From Paracoccaceae bacterium (lineage in GTDB: Bacteria > Pseudomonadota > Alphaproteobacteria > Rhodobacterales > Rhodobacteraceae), in the NCBI GenBank assembly GCA_003564655.1, contig PXES01000245.1, positions 1 through 12,152 of the forward strand: 12,152 bases of DNA, written 5' to 3'. Shown one piece after another: positions 1 through 7,313 of the stretch. The notes under the pieces were generated by a model, which saw only the letters and a list, made by a program, of their open reading frames with translations, was not told where the DNA came from and did not search any database. A program made the position numbers and the translations under genes. The first letter of the stretch is position 1. The number at the start of each line of letters is the position of its first letter.

Positions 1-677
1 ACGTCAATCTGTTCGGGCGCACGCTTGCCCTGAGCGTGGCGATTACCTTCATGACCTTCCTGCTGGGCTTTCCGATCGCCTATTACCTGTCGATCCTGCC
101 CATGCGCTATGCCAACCTGCTTATGATCGCGGTGCTGCTGCCGTTCTGGACCTCGCTGCTGGTGCGGACATCCTCATGGATCGTGCTGCTGCAGCAGCAG
201 GGGGTGATCAACACGCTTCTGGTGAATATCGGGCTGATAGACACCAATAACCGGCTGGATCTGATCTACAACCAGACCGGCACGATCATCGCGATGACGC
301 ATATCCTGCTGCCCTTCATGGTATTGCCGCTTTATTCGGTGATGCGCACCATCCCGCCCACCTACATGCGCGCGGCGAAGTCGCTTGGTGCGACGCCAAC
401 CACGGCGTTCCGCAGGGTCTATTTCCCGCAGACCCTGCCGGGGATCGGCGCGGGCGGTGTGCTCGTCTTCATCATCTCGATCGGCTATTACATCACGCCG
501 GCGCTTGTGGGCGGCCAGTCCGGGCGCATGATCTCGAACGAGATTGCGCGCCATATCCAGCAATCGCTGAACTGGGGCCTCGCGGCCGCGCTTGGCACGA
601 TGCTGCTGGTGGGCGTGCTGGTTCTCTACTGGCTCTATAACCGGCTGGTCGGTGCCGACAGCCTGAAACTCGGGTAA
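1..677 (+). CDS. ABC transporter permease, PotB-type (5' end outside window)
   Basis: This is an inner-membrane permease subunit of an importer of the spermidine/putrescine (PotB/PotH) family; it forms half of the transmembrane channel. The reading frame is open from base 3, so the start lies outside the window; 224 residues are visible, where family members usually have about 280-310. Several hydrophobic segments can be seen. A cytoplasmic EAA loop at about nt 366-446 has the pattern A-A-x-S-L-G-A-T, then F, then P-x-x-L-P-G-I, which is the contact site for the ATPase. The run WTSLLVRTSSW is typical of PotB-like permeases. The next permease follows after 13 nt, and its ribosome binding site begins inside this gene's stop codon. 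The family is clear, but the substrate (polyamine, or another small cation or amino-acid derivative) cannot be read from the permease. The ATPase and binding-protein genes presumably lie to the left. Confidence 0.93.
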   Translation, partial: VNLFGRTLALSVAITFMTFLLGFPIAYYLSILPMRYANLLMIAVLLPFWTSLLVRTSSWIVLLQQQGVINTLLVNIGLIDTNNRLDLIYNQTGTIIAMTHILLPFMVLPLYSVMRTIPPTYMRAAKSLGATPTTAFRRVYFPQTLPGIGAGGVLVFIISIGYYITPALVGGQSGRMISNEIARHIQQSLNWGLAAALGTMLLVGVLVLYWLYNRLVGADSLKLG

Positions 678-682
678 GGGAG
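677..682 (+). promoter_or_regulatory. Ribosome binding site of the PotC-type permease
   Basis: AGGGAG lies 8 nt before the ATG at 691 and its first base is the last base of the TAA stop of the upstream permease. This fixes the start at 691 and suggests that the two permeases are translated in a coupled way. Confidence 0.7.
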
Positions 683-690
683 CACGACCG

Positions 691-1542
691 ATGGCGATGC
701 CTGCCTATTACACCACCAAGGACAAGATCTGGCATTACGCCTTCCGGGTGATCTGCTTCTCGATCTTCTTCTTCCTGCTGGCGCCGATCCTGATCATGAT
801 CCCGCTCAGCTTCAACGCGCAGCCCTTCTTCACCTTCACGCGCGAGATGCTGACGCTGAACCCCGAAGGCTTCAGCCTGCGCTGGTACGAGGACTTCCTC
901 GGCTCGTCGAGCTGGCGGCGGTCGATCCAGAACTCGTTTATCATCGGGGCGGCGGCGACCGTGATCGCCACGTCGCTGGGCACGCTGGCCGCGCTCGGCC
1001 TCTCGCGCTCGGAAATGCCCTACAAGGGGCTGATCATGGGCTTGCTGATCTCGCCGATGATCGTGCCGCTGATCATCTCGGCGGCGGGGATGTTCTTCTT
1101 CTTCTCGTCGATCAATATCGCGGGCACCTATCTTGGTGTGGTACTTGCGCATGCCGCGCTCGGGGTGCCCTTCGTGGTCATCACGGTGACGGCGACCCTG
1201 GTGGGATTCGACCATTCTTTGACGCGGGCGGCGGCCAATCTGGGCGCCTCGCCCACGCGCACTTTCTTCAAGATCACCATGCCGCTGATCCTGCCGGGGG
1301 TTGTCTCGGGCGCGCTGTTCGCCTTCATCACCTCTTTCGACGAGATTGTGGTGGTGCTGTTTGTCGCGGGCGTCGAGCAGCGCACGATCCCGCGCGAGAT
1401 GTGGTCGGGCATCCGCGAGGATATCAGCCCGACGATCCTCGCCGTGGCGACGATCCTGGTGATGATCTCGATCGCGCTGCTGACCGTGGTGGAACTGCTG
1501 CGCCGCCGGGGCGAGCGGCTGCGCGGGCTGACGCCGCAGTGA
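691..1542 (+). CDS. ABC transporter permease, PotC-type
   Basis: This is the second inner-membrane permease of the same importer; it pairs with the PotB-type subunit to form the substrate pore. It has 283 residues, within the usual PotC/PotI range (about 260-290). A cytoplasmic N-terminus is followed by a hydrophobic segment (about residues 24-40) and further membrane helices. The EAA loop is at nt 1222-1302 (residues 178-204), with the pattern R-A-A-A-N-L-G-A-S, then F, then P-L-I-L-P-G-V. The run SFDEIVVVLFVAG just after it is characteristic of PotC-like permeases. The C-terminus is Arg-rich and probably cytoplasmic. The start is supported by AGGGAG 8 nt upstream. The gene ends the operon: a GC-rich hairpin follows and the next gene is convergent. 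Family assignment is firm, and the polyamine-type substrate is inferred from the family only. Confidence 0.94.
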   Translation: MAMPAYYTTKDKIWHYAFRVICFSIFFFLLAPILIMIPLSFNAQPFFTFTREMLTLNPEGFSLRWYEDFLGSSSWRRSIQNSFIIGAAATVIATSLGTLAALGLSRSEMPYKGLIMGLLISPMIVPLIISAAGMFFFFSSINIAGTYLGVVLAHAALGVPFVVITVTATLVGFDHSLTRAAANLGASPTRTFFKITMPLILPGVVSGALFAFITSFDEIVVVLFVAGVEQRTIPREMWSGIREDISPTILAVATILVMISIALLTVVELLRRRGERLRGLTPQ

Positions 1543-1565
1543 TTTCCCGGCAATAGGGAGCGCGC

Positions 1566-1593
1566 GGGCCGGGGGCGATGCACCCGGCCCTTT
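1566..1593 (+). terminator. Hairpin terminator after the transporter operon
   Basis: A perfect 8-bp stem, GGGCCGGG (1566-1573) with CCCGGCCC (1583-1590), has a 9-nt loop and is followed by only TTT. It lies 24 nt after the stop of the PotC-type gene and before a convergent gene, where a terminator is expected. The short T-run makes it a weak intrinsic terminator by textbook criteria, though GC-rich genomes often have this form. Confidence 0.6.
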
Positions 1594-1735
1594 GCGTTGC
1601 GGGGCCCCGGGGGCAGGCGGCGTGCAGCTGAGTAATTCTGGCAAGAAAATGAGGGTGACACAGCTTTGCCGCCACAGCGGGGCTGACGACCCGGCGAGGC
1701 CCGCGCGCGAGCGAGACTGTGCATCGCGGAGACGA

Positions 1736-2665
1736 TCAGGGCAGGATCTGCAACCAGAGCCAGCCGGTCAGCATCACCCCCGCAGTGCCGATCAGCACGG
1801 ACGAGGCGGCGACCCGTTTCGCGCGGCCATACATGTTGGCGAAGACATAGGCATTCACGCCGGGCGCCATCGCGGCGGTCAACGTGGCCGAACGCAGCGC
1901 GTCCGCCCCCAACCCGAAGGCACGGGCAAGGCCATACGTGATCGCCGGGTGGATGATCAGCGACAGGGCCACGACATAGCCGATGGTGCGCAGATCGCCC
2001 TCGGGGCGGTAGCGGTAGAGCACGCCCCCCAGCGAGAAGAGTGCCGCTGGAAGGGCTGCGCGCACCATCATGTCGAGCGCCTGATCGAGCACGCCCGGTA
2101 GGGGCGCGCCTGTGAGGTTCACCGCGAAGCCCAGCCCGATGCCGATGACCAGCGCATTGCGGAACATCGCCGCCAGCGCCTTGGCAAGCGAATCGCGCAG
2201 CCGTCCGCCGCGATTGCGGATCAACTCCATCGTGGTGATGCCGATGGCGTAGCAAATGGGGGAATGCACGGCGATGATGGCATAATTCGCCGCCAGCGCG
2301 TCTGGTCCGTAGGCGCGTTCGGTCAGCGGCAGGCCCAGCAGCACCGAGTTCGAGAACAGCGCGACAAAGCCGATGGCGGTGCAATCCTCCCAGTCGCGGG
2401 CGAAGATCAGCCGCGCGCCCGCAAAGCCCAGGGCGAAGCTGATTATGGCGCCGGTGTAGAACGCGACCAGCAGCCGCAAGTCGAATTCCTGTCCCAGATC
2501 CAGCCGCGCGATGGCGACGAACAGCAGGCAGGGGATGGCGAAGTTCTGCGTGAACAGCACCCCCCCGTCGACCTGCGCGTCCGAGATAAGCTGCCGCCAG
2601 CGCGCCACATAGCCAAAGCCGATGACCAGGAAGACCGGCAGGATGACATCGGCGAGTGCCTGCAT
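1736..2665 (-). CDS. AEC-family transporter (auxin efflux carrier-like permease)
   Basis: This is a 309-residue inner-membrane protein of the AEC/BART superfamily, whose members move organic anions such as malate or malonate; the substrate here cannot be predicted. The protein is hydrophobic almost throughout, with about ten membrane segments in two halves. Family-like features are an N-terminal LPVFLVIGFGY helix, FSNSVLLGLPL near residue 110 and APGVNAYVFANMYG near residue 260, which sits at the break in a helix of the second half. The length is normal for the family. It is the last gene of the long minus-strand unit and starts 4 nt after the stop of the MBL hydrolase, so it is probably co-transcribed. 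No strong Shine-Dalgarno is seen (GAGCGG just upstream at best), which fits translational coupling. No function link to the genes ahead of it is evident. Family call is firm. Confidence 0.92.
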   Translation of the reverse strand: MQALADVILPVFLVIGFGYVARWRQLISDAQVDGGVLFTQNFAIPCLLFVAIARLDLGQEFDLRLLVAFYTGAIISFALGFAGARLIFARDWEDCTAIGFVALFSNSVLLGLPLTERAYGPDALAANYAIIAVHSPICYAIGITTMELIRNRGGRLRDSLAKALAAMFRNALVIGIGLGFAVNLTGAPLPGVLDQALDMMVRAALPAALFSLGGVLYRYRPEGDLRTIGYVVALSLIIHPAITYGLARAFGLGADALRSATLTAAMAPGVNAYVFANMYGRAKRVAASSVLIGTAGVMLTGWLWLQILP

Positions 2666-2669
2666 CCGC

Positions 2670-3467
2670 TCAGAGGTCCAACTCGATCACCATCCCGTCA
2701 TGCGCGGGGGTGACATGATCGGGCGTCTCTGCGGCCACAGTGGCATAGTCGAGATCGTTATGCATGTTGGTGAGCACGGCGCGTTTCGGTGCGGCCTCGG
2801 CGATCCATTCCAGGGTGCGGGCCAGATGCGCATGTGTGGGGTGCGGCTTGCGGCGCAGCGCGTCGATGATCCAGACATCGAGCCCGGTCAGCCAGCTCCA
2901 GCTTTCGGGGTAGATCTCGACCACATCGGGGCAATAGGCGAGCCCGCCCACGCGAAAGCCCAGCGCGTCGATGGTGCCGTGGTTCAGCCGCAGCGGGTGG
3001 AGTGTCAGCGGCCCGCCCGCGCCCTCGATCGTCACCGCCCCGTCGATGCTGTTCAGGTCGAGGATCGGCGGATAGGGCGAATTGCGCGGCTGGGTGAAGG
3101 CGTAGCCGAAGCGCGACAGCAGCGCCTCCTGCGTCGGGCCGTCGGCCCAGACGGCCAGGCGCTCGCGCGTGTTGAAGACGATCTGGCGCAGATCGTCGAT
3201 GCCGTGGACATGATCGGCGTGCGAGTGCGTGTAGACCACCGCGTCCAGCCGCCCGACGCCCGCGTCCAGAAGCTGCGCGCGCATGTCGGGCGAGGTGTCG
3301 ATCAGCACCTGCGTGCGCCCGTCGGGCCCGATGCGCTCGAGCAGCAGCGAGCAGCGGCGGCGGATGTTGCGCGGGTCATTCGGGTCGCAATCGCCCCATT
3401 GTCCGCCCAGCCGGGGCACGCCCCCGGACGAGCCACAGCCGAGGATGGTGGCACGCAGCACACTCAT
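2670..3467 (-). CDS. MBL-fold metallo-hydrolase, PhnP/RNase Z-like
   Basis: This is a 265-residue cytoplasmic metallo-beta-lactamase-fold hydrolase, probably a phosphodiesterase binding two metal ions. The N-terminus has LGCGSSGGVPR (residues 9-19), then C-D-P-N-D-P-R-N (27-34), as in PhnP-like proteins. The metal-binding signature HSHADH occupies residues 81-86. Further likely ligands are His163 (NHG), Asp181, His212 (THAH) and His236 in NMHNDLDY, a C-terminal motif typical of PhnP-like enzymes. The ATG overlaps the TGA of tatD (ATGA), so translation is coupled to it; the AEC transporter gene follows after 4 nt. No phosphonate genes are nearby, so a PhnP role in the C-P lyase pathway is unlikely, and a housekeeping role in nucleotide or RNA phosphodiester turnover is an inference. 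Fold is certain; substrate is unknown. Confidence 0.92.
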   Translation of the reverse strand: MSVLRATILGCGSSGGVPRLGGQWGDCDPNDPRNIRRRCSLLLERIGPDGRTQVLIDTSPDMRAQLLDAGVGRLDAVVYTHSHADHVHGIDDLRQIVFNTRERLAVWADGPTQEALLSRFGYAFTQPRNSPYPPILDLNSIDGAVTIEGAGGPLTLHPLRLNHGTIDALGFRVGGLAYCPDVVEIYPESWSWLTGLDVWIIDALRRKPHPTHAHLARTLEWIAEAAPKRAVLTNMHNDLDYATVAAETPDHVTPAHDGMVIELDL

Positions 3468-4258
3468 GCGGCTTTCCGGAACAGCCGGTCGAAATTGGCC
3501 GAGGTGGCAGCGGCGAAATCGGCGTAGTCGAGGCCGAAAAGCTCGGCGCCGACTTGCGCGGTGTGGACCGTGTAGGCGGGCTCGTTGCGCTTGCCGCGAT
3601 AGGGCGGGGGCGCGAGATAGGGGGCATCGGTCTCGACAAGGATCCGCTCGAGCGGGGCACGCGCGAAGATCGCGCGCAGAGCATCGCTTTTCGGGAAGGC
3701 CGCGATGCCCGACATCGACAGGTAAAAGCCGAGGTCGAGCGCGGCCTCTGCCAGCCCGGCGCCCGAGGAAAAGCAGTGCATGACGCAGTCGTAGGCCCCG
3801 GCGCGATGCTCTTCGGTCAGGATGCGCGCCATGTCGTCATCCGCGTCGCGGGCGTGGATGATCAGCGGCAGCCCGGTCTGGCGCGCGGCCTCGATATGGA
3901 TGCGCAGGCTTTCCTGCTGCACGGGTTTGCTCTCGGCGGTATAGTGGTAGTCGAGCCCGCTTTCGCCGATGCCGACCATTCTGGGATGTGCGGCAAGCGC
4001 CACCAGCTCCGCCACACTGGCCATGGGTTCCTCGGCCACGCTCATCGGGTGGGTGCCGGCGGCGAAGAAGACGCCCTCATGCACCTCGGCCAGCGCCCGG
4101 ACCTGCGGGGCAAGGCGCAGCTTCGTGCAGATCGTGACCATGCGCGTGACCCCGGCGGCACGAGCGCGGGCGATCACGGCGTCAAGATCCTCGGCCAGTT
4201 GCGGGAAATCCAGATGGCAGTGGCTGTCCACAATGGCAGGTGGTGGGGCAGGGGGCAT
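3464..4258 (-). CDS. tatD: TatD-family metal-dependent hydrolase (DNase)
   Basis: This 264-residue cytoplasmic enzyme has a TIM-barrel amidohydrolase fold. TatD proteins are metal-dependent 3'-5' exonucleases on DNA or RNA, and some act in DNA repair or D-amino-acyl quality control. Motifs in order are DSHCHLDF with metal ligands His13 and His15, GESGLDYHY with Glu99, IIHARDAD with His135, HCFSSG with His161, and ETDAPYLAPPPYRGKRNEP with Asp211. This full set is the TatD/YcfH signature. The length equals the family norm. The gene starts 17 nt after the holB stop and overlaps the next gene by 4 nt. Immediate linkage to tmk and holB matches the ycfH neighbourhood of many proteobacteria, so this is more likely the YcfH-type paralogue than the one beside tatABC. 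Family assignment is firm; the physiological substrate is not. Confidence 0.95.
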   Translation of the reverse strand: MPPAPPPAIVDSHCHLDFPQLAEDLDAVIARARAAGVTRMVTICTKLRLAPQVRALAEVHEGVFFAAGTHPMSVAEEPMASVAELVALAAHPRMVGIGESGLDYHYTAESKPVQQESLRIHIEAARQTGLPLIIHARDADDDMARILTEEHRAGAYDCVMHCFSSGAGLAEAALDLGFYLSMSGIAAFPKSDALRAIFARAPLERILVETDAPYLAPPPYRGKRNEPAYTVHTAQVGAELFGLDYADFAAATSANFDRLFRKAA

Positions 4259-4275
4259 ACGCTCTCCAGCAGGGT

Positions 4276-5385
4276 TCAGGACAAGGCGCGCGCCTCGGCC
4301 TCGATCTGCAGGATCATATCCAGCACCAGCGAGGCAGGGTCAAGGTTGACCGCGTGGCCCTGCCGGGCACGGCGACCCAGACGATCGGCCAGCGCGGCGA
4401 AGCGGCGGGCGGCAGCGGCGTTGGGGGCCAGGCGTGCCATCAGCGCGGCCTCTCCCGGCACTGCCTCGGGGCGCGGCCCGAGGATCGCGGCGCGGGCGAG
4501 GCGGGCGAGAAACTGCTCGATCAGCGTCAGCGTGAGGTGAAAGCGCGTCTCGTTGCCGCGCCCGGCGGTCGCATCGGCGAGCGCCAGCGCGCGCGGGCGG
4601 TCGAGCCGGGGCAACCCCGCGAAAAGGGCGGTGAGATCGGCATAAAGCTCGGCGCCGCCGCCGCGCACGAGCGAAAACGCCGCGCCGACCGACCCGCTTG
4701 AGAGTTCGGCCAGCGCTGCGCTGTCCGCCTCTACCCCGGCCTGCGCGAGAGCGGCCGCGAAGTCGTCCCCGGCAAGCGGCGCGAGGCGCAGCGTCCGGCA
4801 GCGCGAGCGGATGGTCGGCAAAAGCCGTGCGGGCCGATGCGCGACCAGCAGCAGCGTGGCGTCGGGGGGCGGCTCTTCCAAAGCCTTCAACAGCGCGTTG
4901 GCGGCGTTCGGCGTCATCTCGTCGGCGGCATCGACCAGCACGACGCGCCGCCCCGCATCTGCCGCCGACAGGCCGAAGAAACCGTGCAGCCGCCGCATCT
5001 CGTCCACGCGGATCACCTGGCGCAAGCGGCCCTTCTCGTCATGGCCGCGCCGCAGATGCAACAGCCCGCCATCGGCCCCGGCGCGCAGGCGCCGCGCGAC
5101 GGGGTGGTCGTCGGGGATGTCGAGCGTGGCGGGTGCGGGGGTGCCGAACAGCCCGCCTGCGTCGGGCGGTGTGGCGAGCAGGAAGCGCGCGAGCTTCCAC
5201 GCCAGCGTCGCCTTGCCCACGCCCCGCGGGCCGGTGAGCAGCCAGCCATGATGCAGCCGCCCCGAATTATGCGCGTCGAGAAACTGCGCCTCGGCCTCGT
5301 CCTGACCATAGAGGCGCAGCGTCTCGCGCGGGTGGGGCGCGTCGTCGAGGCGGTCGGGCTCGGGCAGTGTGTCGGGCTCAGCCAT
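4276..5385 (-). CDS. holB: DNA polymerase III subunit delta'
   Basis: This is the delta' subunit of the clamp loader, which with delta and gamma/tau opens the beta clamp onto primed DNA. It has 369 residues from the start chosen here. The AAA+ core has a P-loop GPRGVGKAT at residues 52-60, a VVLVDAADEM Walker-B region, then NALLKALEEPP and the SRC-type TIRSRCR motif, all usual in delta'/DnaX proteins. The C-terminal third is alanine-rich and helical, as expected of the collar domain. An in-frame ATG at 5430 would add 15 residues, but those codons run through the loop and one arm of a perfect inverted repeat and encode a Gly/Arg-rich stretch. The ATG at 5385 has GGGGGG at 5390-5395 (minus sense) and fits the family N-terminus better. 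Upstream is tmk and downstream tatD, a classic arrangement. Confidence 0.93.
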   Translation of the reverse strand: MAEPDTLPEPDRLDDAPHPRETLRLYGQDEAEAQFLDAHNSGRLHHGWLLTGPRGVGKATLAWKLARFLLATPPDAGGLFGTPAPATLDIPDDHPVARRLRAGADGGLLHLRRGHDEKGRLRQVIRVDEMRRLHGFFGLSAADAGRRVVLVDAADEMTPNAANALLKALEEPPPDATLLLVAHRPARLLPTIRSRCRTLRLAPLAGDDFAAALAQAGVEADSAALAELSSGSVGAAFSLVRGGGAELYADLTALFAGLPRLDRPRALALADATAGRGNETRFHLTLTLIEQFLARLARAAILGPRPEAVPGEAALMARLAPNAAAARRFAALADRLGRRARQGHAVNLDPASLVLDMILQIEAEARALS

Positions 5386-5395
5386 GGCGCCCCCC

Positions 5396-5454
5396 GCCCC
5401 GCCCTTTCGGGGCACGCCCCACCCACCCACCCGCGCGCCCCGAAAGGGCGGGGC
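5396..5454. repeat. Perfect 18-bp inverted repeat between tmk and holB
   Basis: Left arm 5396-5413 and right arm 5437-5454 are exact reverse complements (arm GCCCCGCCCTTTCGGGGC) around a 23-nt loop that contains ACCC repeats. Each arm can also fold alone, with GCCC and GGGC around a 5-nt loop. In the transcribed (minus) sense the structure ends about 10 nt before the holB start, next to its G-rich ribosome binding site, and no T-run follows. This argues against an intrinsic terminator. It could be a REP-like palindromic element, an RNA-stability hairpin, or a structure limiting holB translation. Confidence 0.85.
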
Positions 5455-5469
5455 AGGGCCAGGGCGCGC

Positions 5470-6105
5470 TCATGCGACCTCCCAGGCGTGAAACGTCTCG
5501 GCGATCTCGGCGGCGATCATCTCGGGCGCGCGGGCGCCGTCGATCACGCAGATTCGGTCCGGCGCGGCGCGGGCGAGGTCCAGAAACCCCGTCCGCAGCG
5601 CGCGCTGGAAGTCTGCGCCCAGCGTCTCGAAGCGGTCCTCGCCCGATTGGCGGGCAAGCCCGCGCGCCAGGGCCGCTTCGGGCTCCATGTCGATCAGAAA
5701 GGTCAGGTCGGGCTCGACCCCGATCATCAGCGCGTGCAGATCATCGACCAGCGGGCGCAGCGATGCCCGCGCCGTGCCCTGATAGATGCGCGTCGAATCG
5801 GCGAAACGGTCGGTGATGACCACCTTGCCCGCGGCCAGTGCGGGGCGGATGGTGCGCTCCAGATGGTCGCGCCGGGCAGCGGTGAACAGCAGGATCTCGG
5901 TCTCGGGCGACCAGCGCGCGGGGTCGCCCTCGACCAGCAGGCGGCGGATCTCCTCGGCCCCCGGGGCGCCGCCGGGCTCGCGCGTCAGCACGGCTCGGTC
6001 GCCCAGCGCTGCTGCCAAACGCCGCGCCTGGGTGGACTTGCCCGACCCGTCGATGCCTTCGAAGCTGACGAATACGCCGCCCTGCCGCGCGTCCGGGGAC
6101 TGCAT
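5470..6105 (-). CDS. tmk: Thymidylate kinase
   Basis: This cytoplasmic kinase converts dTMP to dTDP with ATP, a step common to the de novo and salvage routes to dTTP. It has 211 residues, the usual length. The P-loop FEGIDGSGKST covers residues 15-25, TREPGG is at 41-46, the DRF motif with Asp99-Arg100 lies in ITDRFADST, and a LID-like stretch with ARQSGEDRFE is at about 151-160. The start gives a compact N-terminus ahead of the first beta strand. It begins 2 nt after the stop of the D-Ala-D-Ala carboxypeptidase gene, so it is almost surely in the same transcript. It is followed by the 84-nt gap with the inverted repeat and then holB. Assignment is firm. Confidence 0.96.
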   Translation of the reverse strand: MQSPDARQGGVFVSFEGIDGSGKSTQARRLAAALGDRAVLTREPGGAPGAEEIRRLLVEGDPARWSPETEILLFTAARRDHLERTIRPALAAGKVVITDRFADSTRIYQGTARASLRPLVDDLHALMIGVEPDLTFLIDMEPEAALARGLARQSGEDRFETLGADFQRALRTGFLDLARAAPDRICVIDGARAPEMIAAEIAETFHAWEVA

Positions 6106-6107
6106 GG

Positions 6108-7283
6108 TCAGTTGATCGCCTCGCGCGCTGAGCCCATCACCATCCCCGCCAGCCGCCGCGCCGCTGCCTGCGCGCGCACGGCAAAGCCGCCCTCGGCCAC
6201 ATCCTCGGCGGCCAGCAGCGGCAGGCGCACGGGCTCCATGTCGGGGATCTCGACCTCGAGCGTGGCGATCTGGTCGCCCGCCGCGATGGGCGCCGGGATC
6301 GGCCCGTCATAGACGATGCGCCCCTCCATCTCGCGCCGCGCCGTGGCCGGGACGAGGATGTCGCGCGCCTCGCCCAGCACCATCGTCACCGAGGGCGCGG
6401 CACCCAGCCAGACCGGCGCCTCGCCCATCACGGCTCCGGGCTCGCCCAGGCTTGCCTTGCGGAACTGGCGGAAGGCCCAGTTGATCAGCGCCTCGGCCTC
6501 GGGGGCGCGCTCGTCCTCATTCGCGAGCCCCCCAAAGGCGAAGACGATACGCCGGTCGCCCTGTCGCGCCGAGCCGGTCAGCGAATACCCCGCCGCCGAG
6601 GTGAAGCCGGTCTTGAGCCCGTCCATCCCGATGCCCGATGCCAGCAGCGGCACCCGGTTCGACTGGGTGATGCCGTTCCAGGTGAATGTGCGCTCGGCCA
6701 GATAGGGGTAATATTGCGGATATTCGGTGATGATATGTTCGGCCAGGATGCCCAGATCACGCTTTGACATAAGGTGATCGGGGTGCGGCCAGCCCGAGGA
6801 ATTGGCGATGGTCGTATTGCGCATCCCCAACTCGCGCGCGCGGCGGGTCGCAAGCTGGGCGAACGCCTCTTCCGTGCCCGCCAGCCCCTCGGCGGCGACG
6901 ACCGAGGCGTCATTGCCCGACAGCACCGCGATGCCGCGGATCAGATCCTCGACGGTGGGCTGGTCGGTGGGCTCGAGGAACATGCGCGAGCCGCCCATGT
7001 TGTAGGCGCGCGTCGAGACGCTGAAGGTGGTCTCCATGGTGATGCGCTCATCCTCAAGCGCCTCGAAGAGCATCAGGAGCGTCATCAGCTTGGACATCGA
7101 CGCAGGCGGCAAGGGCACATCCGCACCCTTCTCGATCAGCACCGTGCCGGTGGTGATGTCGCGCAGATAGATCGAGGGCGCATTGCCGTCGAAACCTGCG
7201 ACCTGCGCTTGCGCGGCAGGGGGCAGGGCAAGGGCGGCGACAAGTGCCAGCGCGCAAGCGGGGCGGCGGAAGCGTGCGGTCAT
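6108..7283 (-). CDS. dacC: D-alanyl-D-alanine carboxypeptidase (PBP5/6 family)
   Basis: This periplasmic low-molecular-weight penicillin-binding protein trims the terminal D-Ala from peptidoglycan pentapeptides. From the start chosen it has 391 residues. An N-terminal signal peptide has an Arg-containing n-region, a hydrophobic core and a likely AQA cleavage site after residue 26. The three active-site motifs are present: SMSK at 62-65, SGN at 122-124 and KTG at 224-226. A beta-rich C-terminal domain follows, as in PBP5; the final MGSAREAIN could be the end of an amphipathic membrane anchor. An alternative in-frame ATG at 7295 has its purine stretch directly abutting it; the ATG at 7283 has AGAGGA 11 nt upstream and is preferred. 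The gene lies between an RlpA-like SPOR lipoprotein and tmk. The symbol could equally be dacA or dacF; the family is firm. Confidence 0.95.
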   Translation of the reverse strand: MTARFRRPACALALVAALALPPAAQAQVAGFDGNAPSIYLRDITTGTVLIEKGADVPLPPASMSKLMTLLMLFEALEDERITMETTFSVSTRAYNMGGSRMFLEPTDQPTVEDLIRGIAVLSGNDASVVAAEGLAGTEEAFAQLATRRARELGMRNTTIANSSGWPHPDHLMSKRDLGILAEHIITEYPQYYPYLAERTFTWNGITQSNRVPLLASGIGMDGLKTGFTSAAGYSLTGSARQGDRRIVFAFGGLANEDERAPEAEALINWAFRQFRKASLGEPGAVMGEAPVWLGAAPSVTMVLGEARDILVPATARREMEGRIVYDGPIPAPIAAGDQIATLEVEIPDMEPVRLPLLAAEDVAEGGFAVRAQAAARRLAGMVMGSAREAIN

Positions 7284-7313
7284 GGTGGCGATCATCCTCT
7301 AGATTGCGCCCCG

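Noticed and set aside
493..1644. Long minus-strand open frame (383 codons) opposite the permease genes
   Set aside because: Its translation is dominated by Arg, His, Asp and Gly, which is the usual antisense shadow of GC-rich coding sequence; the opposite strand encodes a clear PotC-type permease.
1669..1680. Small hairpin CCGC-CACA-GCGG as terminator of the AEC gene
   Set aside because: The stem is only 4 bp and no T-run follows in the minus sense, so it is too weak to call in GC-rich DNA.
5386..5430. Longer holB start at 5430
   Set aside because: The 15 extra codons come from the loop and one arm of the inverted repeat and give a Gly/Arg-rich run unlike delta' N-termini.
5421..5432. ACCC tandem repeat as a CRISPR or microsatellite element
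   Set aside because: There are only three units, within the loop of the inverted repeat, and no spacer-repeat structure.
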